DNA from: Fibrobacteria bacterium AD312
GTDB lineage: Bacteria; Fibrobacterota; Fibrobacteria; Fibrobacterales; Fibrobacteraceae
Direction of reading: 5' to 3'
DNA: 51,694 nt
Assembly (NCBI GenBank): GCA_001462345.1
Contig: LIUM01000043.1
Location: forward strand, 1-51,694
The position numbers and the translations under genes were made by a program. Below are positions 17,977 through 26,930 of the stretch, piece by piece. Position 1 is the first letter of the stretch. Each line of letters starts with the position of its first letter. A model generated the notes under the pieces. That model was given only the letters and a program-made list of their open reading frames with translations. It was not told the DNA's origin and made no database searches.

Positions 17977-19185
17977 ATGTATAAAACGATTCTTATATTT
18001 ATTACGCTTCTTTTTTCTTCTTTATTTGCTAATTCTACTCCAAATCCAGTAGATTCTGTTTTAACAAAAAAGTCTGTATCAACGAACGATTCCGTTTCTA
18101 TTCAAAATTCTATTTCGACAAAAAAGTCTGTTTTGACAAAAGATTCTGCATCTACAAAAGATTCTGTGTCTTCCACTCTCTCGACTTCTAACGACTCCAC
18201 GCTCACTTTTGTTGGTGTTGGCGATATTATGATGGGCTTAAACTACCCTGACGAAAGCCCTGTTTTACCTCCCGAAGATGGAGCCCTGATTTTTGCCGAC
18301 GTGAAATCCATTTTACAAGATGCCACTCTAACTATTGGAAACTTAGAAGGAGTACTTCTCGATCTTGGTGGTACTCCCAAACGTTGCAGCAACCCAAAAC
18401 TCTGTTACGCTTTTCGGATGCCAGAACGTTATGTGAATCATTTAGTCGATGCTGGTTTTGATCTTTTAAGTGTCGCCAATAATCATTCAGGCGACTTTGG
18501 CCCCACTGGACGGGAAACAAGCCAAGAAGTTCTGAAAAAAGCAGGGCTTGGATTTGCTGGTTTTGAAGGAATGTCCGAAAAATATTATTTGGAAAAAGAT
18601 GGTATTCGTTACGGTTTTACGGCTTTTTCTGTAAATAAAGGCACTTTACGCGTTACAGACGCAGCCAAAGCGAAACAGGTTATTTCTGATCTTAGAGATA
18701 GTAGTGACATTGTAATTGTAAGTATGCATATTGGAGCGGAAGGCAAAAAATTCAATCGGATCACACGGAAAACGGAACATTTTGTTGGTGAAAACCGAGG
18801 TAATCCTTACGCTTTTGCTCGCCTAGCAATTGATGCTGGAGCCGATATTGTCTTTGGTCACGGCCCTCATGTCGCCCGCGCCATTGACTTATATAAAGGG
18901 AAATTTATTGCCTATAGTCTTGGAAATTTCGCGACTTCTACAAGTGTCAATATTACTGGAGTGAGTGGCTATGCTCCTATTATTAAGATTAAAACAAACA
19001 AAAATGGGGACTTTTTAGAAGGGCAAATTTATTCTGCTATTCAACAAGGCCCTGATGGAGCAAGACGCCCACTTTTAGATACGACTGGAGCTTGTATTTC
19101 AGAAATCAAAAAATTAACAGAAAAAGACATTCCTGAGGCAAAAATTGTCATTGAAAAGGATGGAAAGATTGTATTAAAACAATAA
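17977..19185 (+). CDS. CapA/PgsA-family metallophosphatase-like exported protein
   Basis: A signal peptide (MYKTILIFITLLFSSLFANS) is followed by a repetitive Ser/Thr/Lys linker (TKKSVSTNDSVS, TKDSASTKDSVS) up to about residue 75. The CapA fold follows, with GVGDIMMGLNYP, TIGNLEGVLLD, LLSVANNHSGDFG, VSMHIGAE, FGHGPHVARAI and YSLGNFATS. CapA/PgsA proteins resemble calcineurin-like phosphoesterases and are linked to poly-gamma-glutamate capsules; the pgsB and pgsC partners are absent here, so the substrate is open. The next gene, an M23 peptidase, starts 14 bases later, so a shared role in cell-wall handling is plausible. Confidence 0.8.
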   Translation: MYKTILIFITLLFSSLFANSTPNPVDSVLTKKSVSTNDSVSIQNSISTKKSVLTKDSASTKDSVSSTLSTSNDSTLTFVGVGDIMMGLNYPDESPVLPPEDGALIFADVKSILQDATLTIGNLEGVLLDLGGTPKRCSNPKLCYAFRMPERYVNHLVDAGFDLLSVANNHSGDFGPTGRETSQEVLKKAGLGFAGFEGMSEKYYLEKDGIRYGFTAFSVNKGTLRVTDAAKAKQVISDLRDSSDIVIVSMHIGAEGKKFNRITRKTEHFVGENRGNPYAFARLAIDAGADIVFGHGPHVARAIDLYKGKFIAYSLGNFATSTSVNITGVSGYAPIIKIKTNKNGDFLEGQIYSAIQQGPDGARRPLLDTTGACISEIKKLTEKDIPEAKIVIEKDGKIVLKQ

Positions 19186-19199
19186 GGTTTTTATAAACG

Positions 19200-20243
19200 A
19201 TGATTTTTAGAACAATAAACAACTTTAATGATACCACCAATAATGATACAACTAAAAAAGGTTGTATATCTCCTTTAAACCGTTTATGGCCATTTCTATT
19301 AGTGATTTTTGGTCTTTTCTCTTCTGCTTTTGCAGAAACCGAGTTAAAGAAAGAAGTTTTGCATAGGCAAGAATCCCCTAAAGCCAAAAACTCTCTCGAT
19401 CAAAACTCCAACAATCTTAAAGAACAATTAACAGAAGGCTTAAGCCCATCCTCTAAATCAAAACTCTCCATTTCCGAAGAAACAGAAGAAGAAAGTGCTG
19501 AAGATGAAAACGAAGATAGCGAAGAAACTGCTGAAGAAGTAAGTGATAGTGAACCAGAAAGTTCTTTAGAAGATGAAGTCGCTGTTCTTCCTGATTCCGC
19601 TGCATTACCAGACACCATGTTGTTTTACATGAACCAAGCGAGTCTCCCCTGCGAAGGAAACCGAGTCACTTCTCCTTATGGAATTCGTCGTTACAGAATG
19701 CACAAAGGCATTGATATCAAAGTGCAAAAAGGAGACACTATTCGGGCGGCATTCACTGGCCAAGTTTCTCGTGTAAGCTATGAACGCCGTGGCTATGGTC
19801 ATTATGTTTTTATAGAGCATCCAGAATTAGGGATTTCTAAAACCGTTTACGCTCATCTTTCTAAAAAGCTCGTGAAAGTGGGCCAAGTCGTACAAGCTGG
19901 AGAGCCTATTGGGCTTGGCGGAAATTCAGGCCGCTCCACTGGTTCTCATTTGCATTTTGAAATTCGTGTGCAAAATATGGCTCTAAATCCAGCTATTTTC
20001 TTTAATTTTGAAAATCATGCAGCGACTCAAGATACGTTAACTCTCTCTATGGTCGAGATTAAAACAGAACTAGATGCCATAGAAAAAGAACTCGCCAAAC
20101 ACCGCTATCATAAAATTCGTCCAGGCGATAATTTAGGGAAAATTGCCCGCAAGTACGGCACGTCTATCAATAAAATCTGTCAATTAAACGGCATAAAAAG
20201 AACGACCGTTCTAAGAATCGGTCGTGTTTTAAGATGCTCCTAA
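19200..20243 (+). CDS. M23 peptidase with LysM domain
   Basis: This 347-aa protein has a long basic N-region and a signal helix (WPFLLVIFGLFSSAFA), then a very acidic linker (about 90-145, runs of EEE and DE). The M23 domain carries the zinc-ligand motifs HKGIDIK and HLHFEIR, as in lysostaphin or EnvC-like endopeptidases that cut peptidoglycan cross-links. The last 45 residues are a LysM peptidoglycan-binding domain (HKIRPGDNLGKIARKYGTSI). It is likely cotranscribed with the CapA-like gene. Its final codons lie inside a terminator hairpin. Confidence 0.87.
   Translation: MIFRTINNFNDTTNNDTTKKGCISPLNRLWPFLLVIFGLFSSAFAETELKKEVLHRQESPKAKNSLDQNSNNLKEQLTEGLSPSSKSKLSISEETEEESAEDENEDSEETAEEVSDSEPESSLEDEVAVLPDSAALPDTMLFYMNQASLPCEGNRVTSPYGIRRYRMHKGIDIKVQKGDTIRAAFTGQVSRVSYERRGYGHYVFIEHPELGISKTVYAHLSKKLVKVGQVVQAGEPIGLGGNSGRSTGSHLHFEIRVQNMALNPAIFFNFENHAATQDTLTLSMVEIKTELDAIEKELAKHRYHKIRPGDNLGKIARKYGTSINKICQLNGIKRTTVLRIGRVLRCS
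20201..20231. terminator. Bidirectional terminator inside the M23 gene end
   Basis: ACGACCG (20202-20208) pairs with CGGTCGT (20219-20225). T-rich tracts flank both sides: GTTTT on the plus strand and TCTTTTT on the minus strand. It can therefore stop the M23 transcript and the convergent thiG-thiH transcript. It overlaps the last LysM codons. Confidence 0.7.
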
Positions 20244-20254
20244 AAGAGGCGGTT

Positions 20255-21379
20255 CTAAAAATTACCGTCTAATACTGGATCCCAATCTTTCCAGACTGGC
20301 TCATACCCTTCTTTCATTAACATGGCTGCGACCTCTTCTGGAGATCGATCATCATTCACGATAAATTGAGGCAACTCTTCTTTAGAAAGGCTATAGCCTC
20401 CAGGGTCTGTTCTTGAACCTGCCGAAAGACTGGTGACTGCAATTTTACTTGCATTGTCTCTAAAAATAGCACTTTCTCTTGTGCTTAAAGAAATCTCTAC
20501 ATCTGGATCAAATAAACGATACGCACAAATCAATTGCAACAATTCGCGATCGGTTTGGATGTTTTTTTGATCTTGAAGGCCTGCATGAGGGCGAAGCCTT
20601 GGTAAAGAAATGGAATAACGGGTTCTCCAATATTTCTTTTCTAAATAGCGTAAATGCATTGCCGTAAAAAAGCAATCGGTACGCCAGTCTTCTAAACCCA
20701 TTAAGCAGCCGAGACCCACTTTACGAATGCCAGCCTCACAAATACGATCAGGCGTTTCTATTCTATAACTGAAAATGCTTTTTTTGCCCGATGGGTGGTA
20801 TTTTTTGTAATTCTCACGGTGGTACGTTTCTTGATACACCATCACCGCAGAGACACCTTCTTGCCCAAGAACACGGTATTCTTCGGTATCCATCGGCTGG
20901 ACTTCTATAGAAATATGCTTGAAATAACGCTTACAAATTTGAATCGCATGGCGTAAATATTCAAAGCCAGAATTTTTTGCGTCTTCTCCAGTTAAAAGCA
21001 GAATATGTTCATAAGGCCATTTTTTAATGACATTAATTTCTGAAATGATTTGTTCGTCTGTGAGAGTTAATCGTTTGAGGTCTTTATTTAGATGACTAAA
21101 GCCACAATAAGTACAACAATTGGAACATTCATTTGAAAGATACAGAGGCAAATACATCTGCATCGTTCGCCCAAAACGTTTTAAAGTAAGGGCTCTACTA
21201 CGTTGCGCCATAACCTCTAATCTTTCGGCAGCCGCTTTTGAAATTAACGCCGCAAAATCATCTATATTAAGCGGCCCTTTTTTTTGGAGAGTGCGATCGA
21301 CATCGTTTATGGTTTTTGATTCGATTTGTTCTTGGATTTGATTCCAATCGTATTGTGCATGATATTCGTTAAAAGTCAT
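20255..21379 (-). CDS. thiH: 2-iminoacetate synthase ThiH
   Basis: ThiH is a radical-SAM tyrosine lyase that makes dehydroglycine for the thiazole ring of thiamine. The 374-aa chain has the cluster motif CX3CX2C at Cys85, Cys89 and Cys92 (ECSNCCTYCGF), the radical-SAM core, and the C-terminal region with VEISLSTRESAIFRDN and AGSRTDPGGY, typical of the family. It starts 4 bases after the thiG stop and so is in the same transcript, under the TPP riboswitch upstream of thiG. It needs an anaerobic or reduced cytoplasm, in keeping with nifJ in the window. Confidence 0.96.
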   Translation of the reverse strand: MTFNEYHAQYDWNQIQEQIESKTINDVDRTLQKKGPLNIDDFAALISKAAAERLEVMAQRSRALTLKRFGRTMQMYLPLYLSNECSNCCTYCGFSHLNKDLKRLTLTDEQIISEINVIKKWPYEHILLLTGEDAKNSGFEYLRHAIQICKRYFKHISIEVQPMDTEEYRVLGQEGVSAVMVYQETYHRENYKKYHPSGKKSIFSYRIETPDRICEAGIRKVGLGCLMGLEDWRTDCFFTAMHLRYLEKKYWRTRYSISLPRLRPHAGLQDQKNIQTDRELLQLICAYRLFDPDVEISLSTRESAIFRDNASKIAVTSLSAGSRTDPGGYSLSKEELPQFIVNDDRSPEEVAAMLMKEGYEPVWKDWDPVLDGNF

Positions 21380-21383
21380 GTTT

Positions 21384-22154
21384 TTAATCCAAAAACGATG
21401 TTAATGGACTTGAAGCAATCGCCTGTTGATAATCAGCAGCTGGTAGCCCTGATTCATAAGCCGCTCGGCCTGCTTCTATTGCCATTTTAAAACAGTTACC
21501 CATGATTGCTGGGTTGCCCGCGACAGCTAATGCGGTATTTACAAGGCAAGCATCTGCCCCCATTTCCATGGCTTCACAAGCATGAGATGGAGCTCCAAGA
21601 CCAGCATCAATAACGACAGGAACTTGAGATTGTTCAATAATAATTTCAAGCATGGCTTTTGTTTTTAAACCTTGATTACTCCCAATAGGAGCCCCGAGAG
21701 GCATGACGGCGGCACAGCCTACTTCTTCGAGCCTTTTGCAAATGACAGGATCTGCTTGGATATAAGGCAAAACGATAAAGCCTTCTTTTACTAAAATTTC
21801 AGCCGCTTTTAAGGTTTCAATGGAATCTGGTAAAAGCCAACGAGGGTCTGGGTGGATTTCTAATTTGAGCCAAGGAGTCCCAAGAGCTTCTCTTGCCATT
21901 TTGGCTGCAAAAACGGCTTCTTTTGCATCTCTCGCTCCAGAAGTGTTGGGTAATAATTGCCCTTGAAATGACTTTAAAGAGTGTAGGATAGGGTCTTTTC
22001 CAGCCGAGAGATCGACTCTTTTTAAGGCCACAGTGACCATTTCTGTTTGAGAAGATTGGATGGCCGCTTCCATCGCTTGAGCGGAACTGAACTTCCCTGT
22101 CCCTAAAAAAAGACGGGAATGAAACGTTTTACCAGCTATAATTAAATCAGACAT
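21384..22154 (-). CDS. thiG: Thiazole synthase ThiG
   Basis: ThiG condenses deoxyxylulose phosphate, dehydroglycine from ThiH, and ThiS-thiocarboxylate sulfur into thiazole phosphate. It is a 256-aa TIM barrel with [10 protein letters not shown] at the start, the Schiff-base Lys97 in [23 protein letters not shown] and [21 protein letters not shown]. It is the first gene after the TPP riboswitch and is followed at once by thiH. thiS and thiF are not in the window. Confidence 0.97.
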   Translation of the reverse strand: MSDLIIAGKTFHSRLFLGTGKFSSAQAMEAAIQSSQTEMVTVALKRVDLSAGKDPILHSLKSFQGQLLPNTSGARDAKEAVFAAKMAREALGTPWLKLEIHPDPRWLLPDSIETLKAAEILVKEGFIVLPYIQADPVICKRLEEVGCAAVMPLGAPIGSNQGLKTKAMLEIIIEQSQVPVVIDAGLGAPSHACEAMEMGADACLVNTALAVAGNPAIMGNCFKMAIEAGRAAYESGLPAADYQQAIASSPLTSFLD

Positions 22155-22237
22155 AAGTTCCCTTTTGTAAAAAAACGAAAGACGCTTTATTACGATAAGC
22201 AGGAAACGTACAGAGAACCAAAATGGCCCTATCTATG

Positions 22238-22321
22238 CGCTTTTCCTACGGTTCAATTACGAACACAGGTTCAAGGGGTTTAATCTCAGCTCTTGCCGTT
22301 CAGCAGGGGCACCCCCAAGCG
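22238..22321 (-). promoter_or_regulatory. TPP riboswitch (THI element) upstream of thiG
   Basis: The minus-strand RNA shows the THI-box signatures in order: a P1 stem CGCTT/AAGCG, GGGGGTGCCCC, GAGCTGAGAT, ACCCCTTGAACCTG, then TTCGTAATTGAA and CCGTAGGAAAAG. It lies about 84 bases before thiG and should turn off thiG-thiH when thiamine pyrophosphate binds. No strong terminator was found between it and the ATG, so control may act on translation. Confidence 0.93.
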
Positions 22322-22383
22322 AAGCTTTTTGAAGAGGCTTCTTTTAAAAATAATAGTAAATAATAAAAAATCGGGTAGCTTAA

Positions 22384-22700
22384 AAACGTGAAAAGCACGT
22401 CGGATATTATAAAGCGCGAAATGCGTGCCGAATATTATAAAGCGCGAAATGCGTGCCTGATTATATATGGCTGAATAAAAGCGCGAAATGCGTGCCTAAA
22501 AAAAGAGACGTTTGAAGTAAAACCGCGAAATGCGTGCCGAAAACTTAAAGACGTGCGAAATACATGTCGGATATTATATGGCTAATCAAAAGTACGAAAT
22601 GTCTGTCTGAATATTAAAGTGACGAATAAAAACCGCGAAATGCGTGCCGAAAATTTAAAGACGTGCGAAACACATGTCGGATATTATATGGCTAAATAAA
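22384..22700. repeat. Degenerate repeat array between thiE and the TPP riboswitch
   Basis: The core CGCGAAATGCGTGCC occurs five times (about 22414, 22443, 22481, 22524 and 22634) with irregular spacing, interleaved with variants such as ACGTGCGAAATACATGTC and linkers of the type GATATTATATGGCTAA. A 72-bp unit at 22519-22590 recurs at 22629-22700 with few changes. The last copy runs into the final codons and stop of thiE, so earlier copies carry sequence matching the thiE 3' end. No open frame is seen. The spacing is too irregular for CRISPR. Confidence 0.8.
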
Positions 22701-23349
22701 ACTGTTTCACTGCATCTGAAATGGAAGGAGCTGAAACAATCGCACTACAAATTGCGACTCCATTGGCGCCTGCATCTTTAATTAATGGCAAATCTAAAGG
22801 AGTAATTCCGCCAATAACGACAAAAGGGCATGTATAAAGGACTTTTTCGTTGCGAGATTGCACAAGAGAAGCAATTGCTTTTATGCCATCAATCCCTAAA
22901 ACGGGACTCAAGTTTTTTTTTGTATCGGTAGAACGAAATGGCCCTAAACCGACATAATCGGCATGATCTTCCATTCTTTGTACCACTTGTTCGGGAGTAT
23001 TGGCCGTTCCTCCAATAATCGCCTCTGGGCCTAAAATTCGACGTGCTTCTGTAATTGGCAAATCCGAAAGCCCTAAATGCACCCCATGAGCACCCGATTC
23101 TAGACACAAAAAAGGGTCATCGTTGATGATTAAAGTAGCCTGTTTTTGATTACAAAGAGCCACCGCTTCTTTAGCTACCTTCAGTTTTTCTTCAAAAGAA
23201 CCCGACTTTTGACGAAGTTGAATCCATTCGGCCTTAGCCTCTAAAAGTGCTTTCACTTGACTTAGGTGTGATGTTGGGGCATCATCCCAAGTTAAGATTT
23301 GCAGTGGGTGTATTTTTTTCATGTTCAAGCAATTTAATATTTTTTTCAT
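22684..23349 (-). CDS. thiE: Thiamine-phosphate synthase ThiE
   Basis: ThiE joins the pyrimidine (HMP-PP) and thiazole phosphate to give thiamine phosphate. The 221-aa TIM barrel shows WIQLRQKSGSFEEKL, LIINDDPFLCLESGAHGVHLG, ADYVGLGPFRSTDTKKN and VVIGGITPLD, the phosphate and pyrophosphate sites of the family. A second Met at residue 10 (MKKIHPLQ) fits the usual family start as well as the first. It lies upstream of thiG on the same strand, but a 530-base repeat and riboswitch spacer separates them. Its own upstream region lacks a THI box. Confidence 0.94.
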   Translation of the reverse strand: MKKILNCLNMKKIHPLQILTWDDAPTSHLSQVKALLEAKAEWIQLRQKSGSFEEKLKVAKEAVALCNQKQATLIINDDPFLCLESGAHGVHLGLSDLPITEARRILGPEAIIGGTANTPEQVVQRMEDHADYVGLGPFRSTDTKKNLSPVLGIDGIKAIASLVQSRNEKVLYTCPFVVIGGITPLDLPLIKDAGANGVAICSAIVSAPSISDAVKQFYLAI

Positions 23350-23484
23350 CTAAAAACAGTTATTGTTGACGGTAATGGTTTTTTCATTGCGTCTTTATTT
23401 AATATCAAAACCACTGTTATTGATTGAAATGGCTGTTATCTCTTCGCTTGGTTGACTTTATTTCGTTTTTTTTATGAACATCAC

Positions 23485-23567
23485 TGTGGTTGACGGAAAT
23501 GATTTTACTTTTTCACTCAGTTGTGTGCCACACAAAATTCGTTCAAAAGTAAAAAGTCATTTTCGTC
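23485..23567 (-). repeat. Dispersed repeat with palindromic core, copy 2
   Basis: This is an inverted copy of the element at 8196-8276. Its palindromic core is at 23521-23535 (TTGTGTGCCACACAA), and the flanks match over about 80 bp. It lies in the gene-free gap 23350-23919. Shorter related phrases of the type ACTGT-GTTGA-GGAAATG recur nearby (about 23355, 23411 and 23484). Confidence 0.75.
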
Positions 23568-23655
23568 TGCTAAATTAATACTGTTATTTAATTAATTGGT
23601 GTTGTTTTTTTATTTAAGTCTTCGCTAGTTGATTAACTAATCAATATTAACGCTT

Positions 23656-23800
23656 GACTTTTCATAAAAAAACAGGGCTATTTTAGATGAGATTCTCTTT
23701 GTCTCTACATGAAAAAACTCAGCTAGTTTAGATGAGCGTCTTATTGTCTCTTCATAAAAAACTCGGTTTGTTTAGATAAGATTTTCATTATCTCGGGATG
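23656..23800. repeat. Three tandem degenerate repeats of about 46 bp
   Basis: Three consecutive units share the frame CTTCATAAAAAACTCGG, then TTTAGATGAG, then TTATTGTCT. They begin near 23656, 23704 and 23750. The remainder of the 570-base gap 23350-23919 is AT-rich. No open frame is seen. Confidence 0.65.
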
Positions 23801-23919
23801 GAAAATCGTTGTCATTACAAATTCATAACATCCTATATTATATGGAGTTATGGTTTTCTGTGTAGAAAAGGAATTATTTAAAAAGGTTGGGGTTTCTTGA
23901 GCGTTTTTTTGAAATGGAT

Positions 23920-25515
23920 TTAAATCGAAGCGTATTTAGAAACTAAGCAAACTAGCACAAAAGTCAGCGGTGCGTTCCAGTTAATCGCGGTTTCATTGCT
24001 CGCAAAAGAGACTTGGCAATCGCAATAAGAGAAGCCTGGTAAGTCACTTGGATAGGCCACATTTCGATGTAAATCTTGTCGGTCGGAGTTGAGGCCTCCA
24101 ACGAGTAACCCAGGGATTGGTTCTTCAATTTCATCAGAGCCACTAATCCTGTGATGAGGAAACTTTGGTGAACTTGGTGCTGAGCCCGTCACAAAACTGA
24201 CATTGACTGGGTTTCGTCCATAGACGTAATCGACGAGTTCAGAGATGTAACCGTCGTATTCTGCGTTATTTTGCCAAAAATTAACGACAGCGAGTGTGAG
24301 AGCGTGATTCGAAATCACCCCATTAGAACCCCATTGAAATTCGTTTAATGAAATGCGGTAGGGGCAATTTTCGATTCTTTTAATGATTTCAAGCGCACTC
24401 CCCTCCAATTTTTGGCGAGCCTTCGACTGCATGGAGAGGTTTTGGTTTTGAAGCGCAAGAGCAATCCAGCCTAAGTTTTGCGTATCTCGCCAATTGATAT
24501 CTAGTAATACCCTTTGAGTTTCGACATCTTGTTCTAACTCTTTTATGAAATCCTCATCTGAAAAATCGGAGCCAAACGTTTCTCTAAAGAGCATGCTTCT
24601 TGCCCAGAAAAATTCGTCCGAAAAGTTTTCATCGCCGTAAGGACCACTCCCTTCTGTGTTATTGGGGAAAGGTACATTTGGATTGTTTTTGGCCCAAAAA
24701 TAGGCTTTTTTAGCTTTTTCGAGGCAATGTGCTGCAAACACAGGATCTTGATTTGCATAAATGCGATGCGCATGAGCCATGACCCCAGCGAAGTTTAAGG
24801 TCGAAGTCGTGGACTTTCCTAAAACGCGTCTTTCGTAAATGGTCTTCGAAGGTGGAAGGAAAGAATCCCAACGGTCGGGAGTGATTTTAAAGAAAACGCC
24901 ACCATCGTGATCTTGCATTCTTAAAAAGAAGTCTAATTCAAATCGAATTTCTTCATAAATTTTCGTTTTTTCGGTTATTTTGGGGTATAATTCGCAGGCC
25001 AGTAAAAGAGAGGCGACACTAACACCCCCATTCACAATGTATTTTCCATAATCGCCTGCATCATACCACCCGCCATGCGCATTCCAGATTCCAGGACGCT
25101 CCATGCTCGGGTGAAAAGTAATTGCATCGTCTAAGTGAGCTGCAGGACGAGCCCATTTGCCCGCTTCTTTTGGAGGTAATTCGACCCCACTTCTTTGGTA
25201 ATAAAAAGACTTGATATTCGCGTTTAATTGATTCCACAACCACTCGTCTTCGATGAGAAACCAATCGCTTTGTAAATCATCAGATACGACAATGCGGTAC
25301 TTCCCTTTTTTTTGAAAAGCCGAAAAATCGCCTAAAAAGCAGGATTCTTCTGTAAAAGACCAAACGCCTTTAGGCTCCATTTTTCCTTGAAAAACAACTT
25401 CTTCGTATTCATTTTTGATTTCAAAAGAAGTCAATGAGGTTTCAACGACCAGAAATTTTTTTGGTGCAAAAGGAGCGTAGCCGAGATGATTATAACGCAG
25501 AGCCTGTTTTGTCAT
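23920..25515 (-). CDS. GH9 family glycoside hydrolase, no signal peptide
   Basis: This 531-aa inverting glycosidase of the cellulase family GH9 has an N-terminal Ig-like CelD_N domain (1-85, LRYNHLGYAPFAPKKF) and an (alpha/alpha)6 barrel. The catalytic-base signature GGWYDAGDYGKY places Asp152 and Asp155, and the acid is Glu508 in SNETAIN; FPHHRISGSD matches the conserved His motif. The start MTKQALRYN shows no signal peptide or lipobox, so it may act in the cytoplasm on imported cello-oligosaccharides, or the true N-terminus may be missing. No CBM or sorting tail is present. The gene stands alone between two repeat-filled gaps. Confidence 0.88.
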   Translation of the reverse strand: MTKQALRYNHLGYAPFAPKKFLVVETSLTSFEIKNEYEEVVFQGKMEPKGVWSFTEESCFLGDFSAFQKKGKYRIVVSDDLQSDWFLIEDEWLWNQLNANIKSFYYQRSGVELPPKEAGKWARPAAHLDDAITFHPSMERPGIWNAHGGWYDAGDYGKYIVNGGVSVASLLLACELYPKITEKTKIYEEIRFELDFFLRMQDHDGGVFFKITPDRWDSFLPPSKTIYERRVLGKSTTSTLNFAGVMAHAHRIYANQDPVFAAHCLEKAKKAYFWAKNNPNVPFPNNTEGSGPYGDENFSDEFFWARSMLFRETFGSDFSDEDFIKELEQDVETQRVLLDINWRDTQNLGWIALALQNQNLSMQSKARQKLEGSALEIIKRIENCPYRISLNEFQWGSNGVISNHALTLAVVNFWQNNAEYDGYISELVDYVYGRNPVNVSFVTGSAPSSPKFPHHRISGSDEIEEPIPGLLVGGLNSDRQDLHRNVAYPSDLPGFSYCDCQVSFASNETAINWNAPLTFVLVCLVSKYASI

Positions 25516-25650
25516 AAATCAAGAATAGAATTTTTTTGACCCAAAAATGGAGCTGTATTAGAGAAATCTTTATACAATTGAAACCAAGCTATTTTATATG
25601 GGTTTTATAAAAGCTTCCCCAATTTACTGGGCACCTTTTTTTTAGAGAAG

Positions 25651-26930
25651 TCATTGGCATTGCTTTCGCAGATTGGGGAAACAAAAACGTTTGTTATTAA
25701 AAAAATGATGGCATCGGTTTCGCGGATTTGGTAAAAAAAATTGGATCAATGAAAGGGTTGGATTAAAATATTGGATTTATTTGATTTGGTGTTTTATGGG
25801 ATACTGCGGTTTATTTCGAAGAGTCCTTATTATTTGCATGGTGAACAAACTTGACGAGATATTCGATGGCATTGGTTTCACAGATCAGGGCAACAAAATT
25901 GGATTAATGAAAGGATTGGATTGATTGTGGCTTTTGGGAATGTAATTTTCTATAACCTCTTGAAATATAAGCACATTACGACCTTTTGGCGAGAAACAAT
26001 TATTACCGTTTCGGATTAAATTTTACTTTGTTTTTTTTAAACTGGGTGGAATATGTTTTGCCGATTTGAGCAAAATATTGATCTTTTTACGTCATTTTAT
26101 TCAATAAGTCAATGGAAATGGTTTCGCGGAACTGGGCAAAGAAAACGATTGTTATTGAAAAAAAATGATACCATTGATTTCGCAGATCAGCAACGAAATT
26201 GGATCGACCAAAGGATTGGATTAAAATATTGAATTGATTTGAATTAGTGTTTTTTGAGGCACTGCGGTTTATTTCGAAGAGTCATTATTATTTGCTTCAT
26301 GAACAAATTTGACGAGATATTCGATGGCATTGGTTTCACGGAACTGGGCAACAAAATTGGATCGATGAAAGGATTGGATTGATTGGGGTTTTTGGGAATA
26401 TGATTTTTTATAACCTATTGAAATATAAGAATATTACGACCGTTCGGTGAGAAATAATTATTACCGTATTGGATTAAGTTTTACTTTATTTTTTGGTTAA
26501 ACTGGGAGATTTTGGTTTCGTGAATTTGGACAATACATTGTATTTTTTTGCATCACATTATTGATTAAGTCAATGGCATGGGTTTCGCGGAATTGGGCAA
26601 AGAAAACGCTTGTTATTGAAAAAAAATGATATCATTGATTTCTTGAATTTGGGGAATAAAATTGGATTTATTTGATATAGTGTTTTTTGATGTGGCGTTA
26701 TTGAAAAAATGGTTGGTATTGGTTTCGCAGATTTAATAAAAAACGTTTATTATTGAAAAAAGGGTTGCTATCGGTTTTCCCGATTTAATAAAAAAGGATG
26801 ATATCGAAAAAAAATGTTTGGTATCGGTTTTGCCGTTTCAAAAAAGAGTGGTTAAAAAAAATGTTAAAAAAACGTTGGCATTGATTTCGCGTCAACAAAA
26901 GCACGAAACATTAACAACAGGATGAAACAT
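25651..26930. repeat. Tandem array of about 460-bp units with a 25-nt sub-motif
   Basis: The gap 25516-27298 carries two and a part copies of a 456-463-bp unit, starting near 25651, 26107 and 26570 with GTCAATGGCATGGTTTCG-like sequence. Within and beyond them a roughly 25-nt motif, near GGCATTGGTTTCGCGGATTTG, recurs about fourteen times down to 26890. All six frames are broken by stops, so it does not look coding. From 26930 to the nifJ start it is AT-rich spacer that should hold the nifJ promoter. Confidence 0.82.

Noticed and set aside
22384-22700. Possible CRISPR array (recurring CGCGAAATGCGTGCC)
   Set aside because: Spacing between cores is irregular, the intervening DNA is itself repeated, and no cas gene is present.
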